A stretch of DNA of 37,631 nucleotides, taken from positions 1 through 37,631 of the forward strand of contig JAJZDW010000030.1 in the NCBI GenBank assembly GCA_021851405.1, in the 5' to 3' direction. Source of the stretch: Pseudomonadota bacterium (GTDB lineage Bacteria > Pseudomonadota > Gammaproteobacteria > Steroidobacterales > Steroidobacteraceae). Positions 9,701 to 16,414 of the stretch are shown in pieces; positions within the stretch are counted from its first letter, which is position 1, and every line of letters starts with the position of its first letter. Both the position numbers and the translations under genes were made by a program. Under the pieces are notes generated by a model. The model was not told the DNA's origin and did not search any database. It was given only the letters and a program-made list of their open reading frames with translations.

Positions 9701-9945
9701 CGCGCCAGGCCCTCAGTGCCGCCATCGCCCGCATGGTGCAGCTGAAGACGCGCTCGAGCGAAGGGACGCTGCTGTTCGAGACGAAGGTGCGCAGCCACCT
9801 CGCCTACCTCGCCGCCGAGGTGGACCAGGCCTATGTGCGCCCGACGCGCGCCGAGCTGCAGGTCTTCGGCTATCTCAAGGCCCAGGCGAGCGCCGGCGAG
9901 CAGCGTCTGAACACCGCGATCGCCGCGGGCCACGCGGCACTTTGA
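6766..9945 (+). CDS. Large exported Asp-box (BNR / sortilin-like) beta-propeller protein
   Basis: 1059 residues when started at the ATG preceded by GGGGAGGAATC; an in-frame TTG further upstream would place 35 unlikely residues before the signal peptide. The N-terminus has a hydrophobic stretch (LSALPLMLLGALSA) and a likely cleavage after ATAS. From about residue 80 to 700 there are at least eleven Asp-box repeats of the form S/T-x-D-x-G-x-x-W, for example STDGGRHW (twice), SSDAGKTW and SFDGGGHW, which build one or two beta-propellers like VPS10/sortilin and glycosidase-like proteins. The remaining 350 residues are non-repetitive, with a helical C-terminal part. It probably acts in the periplasm or at the surface as a binding scaffold or glycan-related enzyme. 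No catalytic site was identified. Confidence 0.85.
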   Translation: MPSLKRIAPLSALPLMLLGALSAPQATASSAPATPASAPYAALAWRNVGPWIGGRVVAVAGVASAPDLFYMGAVDGGVWRSTDYGSRWVNISDRTLPGSSESIGAIAVAPSNPKILYVGTGESDIRGDVITGDGVFRSSDAGKTWQRAGLEDTHTISALVVDPRHPEVVYAAAMGHVFKSNRARGIFKSTDGGRHWHKILYVNAKTGAIDLVMDPRNPEVLYAAMWQAYRTPWTLQDGGPGSGLYKSTDGGRHWQEISRNPGFARGVLGRIGITVAASDPNVLYSIVQAKHGGVFRSDDGGAHWRRVNRSWSLRQRAFYYMTVFADPTDPNTVYAPEVDALWVSHDGGKHFAMLHTPHGDNHVLWINPQHPNILLEGNDGGATVSTDGGKTWSSEHNQPTGQFYHVALDSQFPYDLYGAQQDEGSFEGPSATPEGMIPLAAWHGVAYNEATFVAPDPLNPKITCGSGYFSILVCYDRSVGQFNDVSPWPDYQEGAPAAQMKYRFGWTHPIFFAPNHPHTLLLASQYVLESHDLGHTWQRISPDLTRNVKSTEGPTGGPINLDASGAEIFPDIASLAVSPRSAQVMWAGSADGLVHVTRDGGRHWSEVTPPGLPQWAEIDAIVPSVSATGTAYLSASRYHWDDFHPYVYETTDYGAHWKPITAGLPARQYVLSLAQDPRDPALLLAGTKNTVYASFDGGGHWAPLTLNLPRVQVRDIAIAPLEGQVAIATHGRSFWVLDDLTLLEQLTQRAPPAPGAARLYAPATAWLTHAYGRSAYTRRVGTAGTNPRFGATVFFHLPADYHGQVPVHLSFLNADGQLIRTFALHLKHTMPKLSAVARAERTPHQAQRAAERKATGIAAGNNRFQWDLRYPDATDVTGFWVPAAAGGLPDSVQGPAVLPGRYTVVLNYAGHTLRQRFEVRLDPRLHPSAADLSARLALEMRIHAALNTLDTTLNRAIALRSKIDIALQAHPADARLLHSRQALSAAIARMVQLKTRSSEGTLLFETKVRSHLAYLAAEVDQAYVRPTRAELQVFGYLKAQASAGEQRLNTAIAAGHAAL

Positions 9946-9962
9946 GGGACTGAGCGCAGAAT

Positions 9963-9996
9963 CGGGCGGCACGGCGGACCTGCGCCGTGCCGCCCG
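9963..9996 (+). terminator. Perfect 14-bp hairpin after the Asp-box gene
   Basis: CGGGCGGCACGGCG is followed by a six-base loop (GACCTG) and its exact complement, starting 17 bases after the stop codon. There is no T-run, so this is a very stable 3' hairpin rather than a textbook intrinsic terminator, but its position fits transcription termination or mRNA 3' protection. Confidence 0.6.
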
Positions 9997-10081
9997 GTCC
10001 CGCCCGGCCGGCGCGGCACCCCACCGGCGCGCGATGGCGGATCGGCCATTCGCGCGCGCCGACATTTCACGAAGTGCCGTC

Positions 10082-10800
10082 ATGTCGCAATCCAAACGGC
10101 CTCAACGGCTCGATCGCCACGGGGCCGAGAGCGTGCTCGCCATCGGCGCCATCATCATCGCGGCCGCCTCGCTGTGGGTGAGCTACGACACCGTGCGCAC
10201 CCACCACACGCGCGGGGTGGCCGCCTCGTAGTCCTATCTCGAGAAGCACTTCAGCGACGCGTGACAATCAGACCTACGCCGGGCGTACCTTCGCGCTCAC
10301 CCAGTTCGAAGTGGACGCCCTCGCCCAGCCGACCGACGGGCTCAATGCCGAGGTCGACGTGGTGGACGGTGACGGCATCGATGATGTCGGGGTGCGCAAG
10401 GGCAAATTGCTCTCGGTGGATACCACGCTCGAGGTGACGGCGGGTCGGCACCTGAAGATCAATCTCGTCGATGACGACCAGCGGCTGAACGTGGCCGGCA
10501 TGCCGCTCTACACGGCCAACCTGTACGACGTGCGCGTCGCTGGGTATTTCACGACCCGTCTGTTCGTCAATACCATCGCTCAGGCCCAGGACGTGCACCA
10601 CCGCGTCGCGCTCTACCCGCTCGGCACCCCGGTACGCACCGGTACCCTCGCCACACAGTGGCTCATCGGCGACCCGGTGAACCCCTGGACGGTGTTCTAT
10701 GCCGGCAGCTCCGAGGGCGATCAGCGAGTGGGCGAGACACCGCTGCTGCCGCAGCAGCAGCACCTATGACCTCAAGGCGAGCGACGACCTGCGGCCGTAG
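10082..10800 (+). pseudogene. Decayed gene for a membrane-anchored protein (nonsense codon plus two frameshifts)
   Basis: The first segment (10082–10231) encodes MSQSKRPQRLDRHGAESVL followed by a hydrophobic helix (AIGAIIIAAASLWV), then stops at TAG after VAAS. The same frame continues sensibly (SYLEKHFSDA) to a TGA at 10259–10261. A second frame, open from about 10263, carries a protein-like stretch (DNQTYAGRTFALTQFEV… DVVDGDGIDDVGV…) to 10769. There, at a run of CAG triplets, a third frame gives [12 protein letters not shown] and stops at 10800. Reading the three segments in order gives one coherent protein of about 240 residues: a short cytoplasmic tail, one membrane helix and an extracytoplasmic beta-rich domain. 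Two separate small genes (10082–10231 and 10311–10769, GTG start) remain possible. No known family was recognised. Confidence 0.5.
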
Positions 10801-10957
10801 GCCGCAGCGCTCACGACGCCACGACTCACAGCCCTACAGATCTCCTCCCCGGGACGCGACACGGAGGTCTTGCCAGGACGGTGCATCAGCCGTGAACATA
10901 CCGACCGGCACGAGAGGTTCGGCGGCCAGTGGCGCCGTCGCGGAGGCAGGACTCGAC

Positions 10958-11338
10958 ATGGGCAAATCGATCGTAGCAATTGGCGTCGGCGCGGCGCTCG
11001 GGGCGCTGTTGCGCTGGTGGCTCGGCAATCGGCTGAACAACCTGTTCCCCTCCCTGCCGCCCGGCACGCTGGCCGCGAACATCATCGGTGCCTACGTCAT
11101 CGGCTGCGCCATCGCCTTCTTCGCTCGCTACCCGGCAGTGCCCGCCGAGTGGCGTCTGGCCATCATCACGGGTTTCTGCGGGGGTCTCACCACGTTCTCC
11201 ACCTTCTCCGCCGAGGTGGTGGTCGACCTGCAGGGCGGGCGCGCCGGCTGGGCGCTCACCGAAATCGCCACCCACGTCGTCGCGTCTCTGGCGATGACGG
11301 CAGCCGGAATTGCCACCGTGTCCTGGCTCGCCGGCTGA
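10958..11338 (+). CDS. crcB: Fluoride channel CrcB/Fluc
   Basis: 126 residues with four predicted membrane helices. It shows the family signatures: [16 protein letters not shown] near the N-terminus, the pore motif [13 protein letters not shown] (the central Asn of the family's GTLxxN element), and [15 protein letters not shown], which carries the pore-lining Phe and Thr residues. It exports fluoride across the inner membrane as a dual-topology dimer. The ATG is preceded by CGGAGG at an appropriate distance; the open frame extends far upstream but that part has no membrane-protein character. No fluoride riboswitch could be recognised in the 157 bases before the gene. Confidence 0.93.
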   Translation: MGKSIVAIGVGAALGALLRWWLGNRLNNLFPSLPPGTLAANIIGAYVIGCAIAFFARYPAVPAEWRLAIITGFCGGLTTFSTFSAEVVVDLQGGRAGWALTEIATHVVASLAMTAAGIATVSWLAG

Positions 11339-11368
11339 GGACACCGCGGCACAGGGCGCTGAGCCCGC

Positions 11369-11800
11369 CTACTCGGCCAGCGTCTCGCCCGATCCGCCCA
11401 TCTGCCCCGGGAGGTCGCGCATCTTCGGCTGCCCGTCATGGATGCGCAGCACCGCCTCCTGGTAATGCACGTGCACCGCTGGCCGGAACTGCAGCGTCGG
11501 CAGGAGCGCCGCGTAGACATCGGTGAGCCCGAGCCCCGGGTGCTCGGTGAACAGATGCCCGCCGCATTGCGTACACCACTTGCGGTAGCTGTTGGGCGTC
11601 TTGTGATAGCTGCCAATCGACTCGGCGCCCCGCGTGATGCGCAGCGCATCGGGGGTCCACAGCGTGAACGCGTTGAGCGGGCCCGCCGACCACTGCCGGC
11701 AGGAGTCGCAGTGGCAGTACCCCATGGCCACCGGATCCCCGCTCACCTGAAACTGAACCTGGCCGCAGAAGCAGCGCCCCTCGTGCACGGTTGAGCTCAC
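11369..11800 (-). CDS. GFA family (glutathione-dependent formaldehyde-activating enzyme-like) zinc protein
   Basis: 143 residues, typical for the family. Zinc ligands are visible as CFCG near residue 10, CHCDSC around residues 29–34 and CTQCGG around residues 76–81, the arrangement of GFA/CENP-V domains. The founding members were proposed to condense formaldehyde with glutathione, but most homologues have no proven reaction. The start is GTG at 11800, chosen because MSSTVHEGRCFCG is the usual N-terminus and GGGGGTGAT lies just upstream. The gene converges on crcB with a 30-base spacer. Family secure, function uncertain. Confidence 0.88.
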   Translation of the reverse strand: MSSTVHEGRCFCGQVQFQVSGDPVAMGYCHCDSCRQWSAGPLNAFTLWTPDALRITRGAESIGSYHKTPNSYRKWCTQCGGHLFTEHPGLGLTDVYAALLPTLQFRPAVHVHYQEAVLRIHDGQPKMRDLPGQMGGSGETLAE

Positions 11801-11946
11801 GCATCACCCCCGCGATGTTGGCGTGAGTCGAGCCTATCGGCCGCCGCGCCCGGCGTCAACGTACGCCGACGGCGCCGCAGGCCGCGCTTGCGCCCGCCTT
11901 CGGCGCAGCGATCCGGCCCTCGCCGACGCGCACTCCGGCCGTCCGC

Positions 11947-12702
11947 TCAGCGGTGTTTGTCGAAGAACGCCTGCGCCGCGGCCGAGAATTCCGTGCCCGC
12001 GAGGCACGCGGTGAACTGCTCGACCTCCGCGTCCATGCGCTGGCCGATCTCCCCGTGCGGGTCGAGCCGCAGCAGCCGCTTGGCACGCCGCATCGCCTCC
12101 GGCGGCTTCGCCGCCAGCGCATCCGCCACGGTCCGCGCCTCATCCATCAGTCCCTCGTCGTCCACCACGCGATTGACCAGACCGTAGGTGTGCGCGGTGC
12201 GCGCATCGAGCGGCTCGCCGAGCAGCACCAGTTCGGCGGCTCGCTGCGGCCCGAGCAGCCGCGGCAGCAGCAGCGAACTCGCCGCCTCGGGCACCAGCCC
12301 GAGCTCGACGAACGGCAGCATCAGGCGCGTGCTGCGCTCGGCGGCGAGCACCAGATCGCAGTGCAGCAGCAGCGTCACGCCGATGCCGGCGGTCGGGCCG
12401 TGCACGGCACAGACGAGTGGCTTGGAAAATGTCGGCAGCGCGCGCACGAACTGCACCGTCGGGTGGCTCGGATCATCGAAGGACGGCCCGGCGAGGAAGT
12501 CCTTCAGATCGTTCCCGGCGGTGAACGAGACCCCGGCGCCCGAGAGCAGCACCGCGCGCACCTCGGGATCGCCCTCGGCTGCCGCCAGCGCCGCGGCGAG
12601 GGCGCGGTACATCTGCAGGGTGAGCGCGTTGCGCTTCTCGGGGCGGTTCAGCTGCAGCTCGCACACCGCGCCGCGGCGCTCGATCTTGACCTGCTCGCTC
12701 AT
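11947..12702 (-). CDS. Enoyl-CoA hydratase/isomerase (crotonase) family protein
   Basis: 251 residues from the ATG with AAGGTGG upstream; longer in-frame extensions lack similarity. The crotonase fold is clear: the LNRPEKRNALT block at residues about 18–28, the first oxyanion-hole segment GAGVSFTAGNDLKDFL around residues 60–75, and the second, GPTAGIGVTLLLHCDL, near residues 100–115, with a later VPEAASSLLLP segment. The Glu pair of classical hydratases is not obvious, so an isomerase or other crotonase activity on acyl-CoA is possible. It is transcribed divergently from a GntR/FCD regulator, and their shared 127-base spacer contains three dyads, which suggests control by that regulator. Confidence 0.87.
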   Translation of the reverse strand: MSEQVKIERRGAVCELQLNRPEKRNALTLQMYRALAAALAAAEGDPEVRAVLLSGAGVSFTAGNDLKDFLAGPSFDDPSHPTVQFVRALPTFSKPLVCAVHGPTAGIGVTLLLHCDLVLAAERSTRLMLPFVELGLVPEAASSLLLPRLLGPQRAAELVLLGEPLDARTAHTYGLVNRVVDDEGLMDEARTVADALAAKPPEAMRRAKRLLRLDPHGEIGQRMDAEVEQFTACLAGTEFSAAAQAFFDKHR

Positions 12703-12722
12703 GCGCACCACCTTGCTTGTCG

Positions 12723-12787
12723 GGCCTCTCGGGGAGGCCGTATTATACGGTCGTATCCTGCTCTCTACGGCGTGACGGGGGGTCACG
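12723..12787. promoter_or_regulatory. Three dyads in the divergent crotonase/GntR control region
   Basis: The spacer contains GGCCTC-N5-GAGGCC (12723–12739), ATACG-GT-CGTAT (12745–12756) and CGTGAC-N5-GTCACG (12771–12787). The central AT-rich palindrome sits next to TATTATAC, which could serve as a -10 element, and has the short two-fold form used by GntR/FadR-type regulators. It is the best candidate operator for the adjacent regulator; the other two could be secondary sites or leader hairpins. Assignment rests on symmetry and position only. Confidence 0.45.
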
Positions 12788-12829
12788 TATTCACATGAGC
12801 ACCCTGACTCGCCCGTCCGACCCGCGTTC

Positions 12830-13591
12830 ATGCCACAATCGCCCCCGCTGCCGCGGCTGAGCCGCCTCGCTCTGGAGCGGGCCAAGTCCAGCCACGATCA
12901 GATCGCCGCCACCCTCGGCATGGAGTTGCTGCAGGGGCAATACCCGCCCGGGGCGAACATGCCGCCCGAGCCGCAGCTGATCGAGCGCTTCCAGATCTCG
13001 CGCACCGTGATCCGCGAGGTCATGAAGACGCTCGCGGCCAAAGGGTTCGTGGTCTCCAAAACCCGGGTCGGCACACGGGTGCGCGAGCGGGTGTACTGGA
13101 ATTATTTCGACGCCGACGTGCTCGCCTGGCGGGTGCGCTTGGGCTTCGACGACGGGTTCATGCACTGCCTGGTCGAGGTGCGCCGCGCCATCGAGCCGGC
13201 GGCCGCGGCGCTCGCCGCCGAGCGGCGCTCGAGTGCGCACCTGGCGCGCCTCACCGAGTGCATCCGGGAAATGAGCCGGGCCGGCCACTCGCGCCAGAGC
13301 TTTGCCGAAGCGGACCTGGATTTTCACCTGGTGATCGGGGATGCGACCGGCAACCCCATGATGCGCTCGGTGGCCGGCGTCATCGAGACGGCGCTCATCG
13401 CCTCATTCATGCACAGCTCGCCGATCGATGATCCGAGCGATCACGAGACCACGGTGAACGCGCATGCGGCGGTGGTCGAGGCCCTCGAGCGCGCCGATGC
13501 GCAGGCCGCCTTCGACACCATGCTCAAGGTCATCAACATCGGCGTCGAGCGCATCGACGTGCGCCGCCGCCGCCAGCGCCTGCGCCGCTGA
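12830..13591 (+). CDS. GntR-family transcriptional regulator with FCD (FadR-type) ligand domain
   Basis: 253 residues. Residues about 20–85 form the winged helix, including the GntR signature PPEPQLIERFQISRTVIREV and the wing KGFVVSKTRVGTRVRER. From about residue 100 there is an all-helical FCD domain with the expected metal/ligand residues: D and H in EADLDFHLVIGDATGNPMM, and later histidines in HETTVNAHAAVVEAL. Such proteins sense sugar acids or related metabolites and usually repress neighbouring catabolic and transport genes. It is divergent from the crotonase and convergent with a sugar-porter MFS gene, so both are candidate targets. The effector cannot be read from the sequence. Confidence 0.9.
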   Translation: MPQSPPLPRLSRLALERAKSSHDQIAATLGMELLQGQYPPGANMPPEPQLIERFQISRTVIREVMKTLAAKGFVVSKTRVGTRVRERVYWNYFDADVLAWRVRLGFDDGFMHCLVEVRRAIEPAAAALAAERRSSAHLARLTECIREMSRAGHSRQSFAEADLDFHLVIGDATGNPMMRSVAGVIETALIASFMHSSPIDDPSDHETTVNAHAAVVEALERADAQAAFDTMLKVINIGVERIDVRRRRQRLRR

Positions 13592-13594
13592 AGC

Positions 13595-13628
13595 GCTCGC
13601 CGGGGCGCCGCGCGGCGCCCCGGCGAGC
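13595..13628. terminator. 34-bp perfect palindrome between convergent genes
   Basis: Sixteen-base arms (left arm GCTCGCCGGGGCGCCG) flank a CG centre, starting four bases after the regulator stop and ending four bases before the transporter stop. It can form a strong hairpin on either strand and is best read as a bidirectional transcription stop, although no T-run flanks it. Confidence 0.7.
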
Positions 13629-13631
13629 CGA

Positions 13632-15086
13632 TCACGACTCGCCGACCCTCACCGCCGCGCCATCGCGGCGGTGGTGATGCCACAGCTCCTGGATCGACTC
13701 CAGCGTGCGGCCCTTGGTCTCCGGCACGAAGCGCACCACGAAGATCGCCGACAGCACGCTCATCGCTCCGTAGATCCAGTACGCGAAGCCGTGGTGGAAG
13801 TGCGCATTCAGCCAGGGGCTGCCATCGAGCACCTTGAACGACCAGGACACGAACAGGTTCGCGATCCACTGCGCGGCGACCGCAATCGCCATCGCCTTGC
13901 TCTTGATGGAATTGGGGAACATCTCCGAGAGCAGCACCCAGACCACCGGCCCCCAGGAGAGCGCGAAGCCGGCGATGTAGGCCACCACCGCCACCAGCGC
14001 CCACAGACCCACGGCGCGCGCGTCGAACAGCCCGCCGAGCAGGAACATCGAGGCCCCCATGGCGATCGAGCCGATCACCAGCAGGGGCTTGCGCCCCAGC
14101 CGATCGACCGTGGCGATCGCCACGAAGGTGAACAGCACGTTCGCGGCGCCCACCACGACCGTCTGCATGAAGGCCGAATCGGTCGAGGCGCCCATGTTCT
14201 TGAACATCAGCGGCGCGTAGTACAGCACCGCGTTGATGCCGACGAACTGCTGGAACACCGACAGCGCGATGCCAATCAGCAGCACCGGCGTGCCGAAGGC
14301 GAGCAGGCTCTCGCTGCGCACGTGCAGCGAGCGCTTGATGTCCTCGAGAATCGTACCGGCGCGCTCCGCGCCATTGACGCGCGTCAGCTGCGTCAGGGCC
14401 TCGTCCGTGCGCCCGCGCATCACGAACCAGCGCGGTGTGTCGGGCACGAAGCTCAGCAGCGCGAGGAACAGCAGCGCCGGGATCGCCTCGGAGGCGAACA
14501 TCAGCCGCCAGGCCGTGTCGTAGTACCACTGCGGGGTGCCGAGGGACTGGATGTACCAGTTGACGAAGTACACCAGCAGGATACCGATCACGATCGCGAG
14601 CTGGTTGAAGGAGACCAGCCGGCCGCGGATCTCGCTCGGGGCGATCTCCGCGATGTACAGCGGGGAGATCATCGAGGCGATGCCGACGCCCATGCCGCCG
14701 AGAATGCGGTAGATGATGAACGGGGTGAGCGCTGCCGGGCCCATCGCGCCGATGGTGCCGAGGCCGATCTCCGGCACGGCCGAGCCCACCGAGCCGATGA
14801 GGAACATCAGGGCCGCGACCATCAGTCCGCCCTTGCGCCCGAAGCGGTTGGAGAACCAGCCGGCGACCGCCGAGCCGATCACGCAGCCGAGCAGCGCACT
14901 CGAGATGGTCCAGCCCGACAGACTGCTCGCAGCCGTCTGCGAGAGGTGCTGCGGGTCGATGAAGTAGTGATCGATGGCGCTGACGGCGCCGGAGATCACG
15001 GCCGTGTCGTAGCCGAACAGCAGCCCCCCGAGGGTCGCCACGAAGGTGAGCGCGACCACGAGGCCCGTATTGCCTTTATTCATCAA
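13632..15086 (-). CDS. Sugar porter family MFS transporter (XylE/GalP-like)
   Basis: 484 residues with about twelve membrane helices. Sugar-porter signatures are present in order: GGLLFGYDTAVISGA in helix 1, NRFGRKGG after helix 2, RILGGMGVGIASMISPLYIAEIAP with RGRLV in the first half, VDRLGRKPLL at the start of the second half, and VPETKGRTLE after helix 12. It probably imports a hexose or pentose by proton symport. The gene is monocistronic, converges on the GntR regulator and has a palindromic site (15253–15266) in its upstream region. The specific sugar is not determinable. Confidence 0.93.
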   Translation of the reverse strand: MMNKGNTGLVVALTFVATLGGLLFGYDTAVISGAVSAIDHYFIDPQHLSQTAASSLSGWTISSALLGCVIGSAVAGWFSNRFGRKGGLMVAALMFLIGSVGSAVPEIGLGTIGAMGPAALTPFIIYRILGGMGVGIASMISPLYIAEIAPSEIRGRLVSFNQLAIVIGILLVYFVNWYIQSLGTPQWYYDTAWRLMFASEAIPALLFLALLSFVPDTPRWFVMRGRTDEALTQLTRVNGAERAGTILEDIKRSLHVRSESLLAFGTPVLLIGIALSVFQQFVGINAVLYYAPLMFKNMGASTDSAFMQTVVVGAANVLFTFVAIATVDRLGRKPLLVIGSIAMGASMFLLGGLFDARAVGLWALVAVVAYIAGFALSWGPVVWVLLSEMFPNSIKSKAMAIAVAAQWIANLFVSWSFKVLDGSPWLNAHFHHGFAYWIYGAMSVLSAIFVVRFVPETKGRTLESIQELWHHHRRDGAAVRVGES

Positions 15087-15390
15087 TGATCCCCCAAAAG
15101 ATCCTCAGCGACGGTGCACGTTCCGGGTCGCTCGCCTGGCGGCGCCGCCGCAGCCCGCCCCCCCGGGCGTCGGCGCGAAAGCGACCCGAACGCGTGCGCC
15201 GAGTATGCCCGGGTCCCCCGGATAAAGGGTGACGAATCTCCGTCTCCTCGCCTGCATACGTATGCAAGGACTCCCCGTTGTGCGCAGCACCTGCCCGATG
15301 GCAAAAGCGTGTCGAGTACCGCGCCGCAGTCGCTCTGGCGGGACCGGTGCTCCCGGAGGAGTCTCGCCCGAGCCTAGACTCCTTAAGCGT
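15087..15390. other. Intergenic region upstream of the sugar transporter and vapB
   Basis: This 304-base region should contain the promoters of both divergent units. The only clear structure is the palindrome TGCATACGTATGCA at 15253–15266. No gene was recognised; chance frames on both strands have no family features. Confidence 0.4.
15253..15266. promoter_or_regulatory. Perfect palindrome TGCATACGTATGCA, putative operator
   Basis: A 14-base perfect palindrome about 170 bases upstream of the sugar-transporter start. Its core ATAC/GTAT resembles the ATACG…CGTAT dyad at 12745–12756 near the GntR gene. This is compatible with one regulator acting at both places, but LacI-type regulators also use such symmetric sites. 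Confidence 0.4.
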
Positions 15391-15642
15391 GTGACCCTGC
15401 TCCCTCCTTCCATTCCCCTGGCCGAGGCGAAGAACAAGCTCTCCGAGCTGATCGATCGGTTCAGCCGGGGTGAGGCAATCGTCATCAGCCGACACCCTAC
15501 CGACATGGCCCGGCTGGTGCCGATAGGGCGTGCGCCCCGAAGCGACATCAACGCGTCCATTGCCACGCTGCGCGCCACCCGCAAGCGCAGAGTCGCCCGC
15601 GTTGAGGAACTCCTGCAGTGGCGCAACGAGGGGCGCTGCTGA
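15391..15642 (+). CDS. Type II antitoxin, Phd/YefM (VapB-like) family
   Basis: 83 residues from a GTG start. The segment IPLAEAKNKLSELIDRFSRGEAIVISRHPTDMARLVP is the typical Phd/YefM DNA-binding and dimerisation core, and the C-terminal tail (RKRRVARVEELLQWRNEGR) is the toxin-wrapping part. The antitoxin would bind and inhibit the PIN-domain toxin encoded just downstream and repress their joint promoter. The start is uncertain because no good ribosome-binding site is visible and the frame is open further upstream. The antitoxin appears intact although its toxin is frameshifted. Confidence 0.8.
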   Translation: MTLLPPSIPLAEAKNKLSELIDRFSRGEAIVISRHPTDMARLVPIGRAPRSDINASIATLRATRKRRVARVEELLQWRNEGRC

Positions 15643-16068
15643 ACTTGGCGTTCGTTCTGGACTCCTCGGTCACTCTTGCGTGGTTCTTCGCCGCCGAGGC
15701 CACCGCTGCCACCGATGAATTGCTCGATCAGCTCAATCGCGATGGGCACGCCATCGTTGCCGCTCATGGGATGCTGGAGGTCAGTCACACGCTGCTCATG
15801 GCGGAGCGGCGCAAGCGCGCGACCGTGGCCGATTCGAGCCACTTTCTGGCCCTCCTCGATGCGCTGCCGATCGAAACGGATCCGCAAACCGCTGGCCGAG
15901 CCACCACCGTCAGCCTGAATCTGGCGAAGACGCAGGGACTGACGCTCTTACGACCGCGCGTATCTGGAACTCGCGATGCGCCGTAACGTGCCTTGGGCCA
16001 CACTCGACAAACCGCTGCGCGCCGCGGCCGAGAAATCCGGGGTCGCATGCCTGCCCGAGGCGTTCTGA
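15618..16068 (+). pseudogene. VapC-like PIN-domain toxin, frameshifted
   Basis: The first part, starting at GTG 15618 or TTG 15645, encodes the PIN N-terminus FVLDSSVTLAWFF with the first catalytic Asp, then continues normally to KTQGLTL near 15947. There the frame is lost and ends at 15986. In the +1 frame from 15949 the missing C-terminus reads YDRAYLELAMRRNVPWATLD… LPEAF and stops at 16066–16068, restoring the YDxAYLELA and TLD acidic motifs of PIN nucleases. One extra T in the CTCTTACG stretch explains the shift. Without the second half the nuclease site is incomplete, so the toxin should be inactive unless the ribosome slips or the base is a sequencing error. Confidence 0.8.
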
Positions 16069-16414
16069 CCTGCACACCTTGGGATGATTGACGGTGCGCA
16101 AGCCACCCGCACTCCCGCATGACCGTCGTCACCCCCCAATCGAAATTCACGTCGGCCGCGACGGTCTGCAGCGTCATTTTTGGGTGCCGCGAGCCGAGCG
16201 AACGGCTCACGACGGCACCCGAAGCCTGCACCCGCGCGACCTCGAGGTCTCCCGGCGCATGGACGAACGCAGCCGGGACATGGTGCACAGGTTCGACGAC
16301 CCCAAACGCGCGCGCGCTGAGCATGCTGGCGCCGATCGGGGGCGAGGAACTGATGAGCGATGAGCAATTCGCTCAGCTGTCCGACGCGACGCGACACTTC
16401 GTCGCGACCGCAGG
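16069..16414. other. 346-base stretch without a convincing gene
   Basis: Between the broken vapC and the TonB receptor gene. Open frames exist on both strands but show no family signature or membrane segment. A short plus-strand piece near 16340–16420 (EELMSDEQFAQLSDATRHF) looks protein-like and might be a remnant of a lost gene, but this cannot be supported further. Confidence 0.35.

Noticed and set aside
10801-10957. Fluoride riboswitch before crcB
   Set aside because: The position is right, but the conserved crcB-motif elements (GAUG in the first stem and the CUGAUG…CCUAC segment) could not be found.
16088-16363. Plus-strand frame after vapC
   Set aside because: Low-complexity charged sequence with no family features; left as unassigned DNA.
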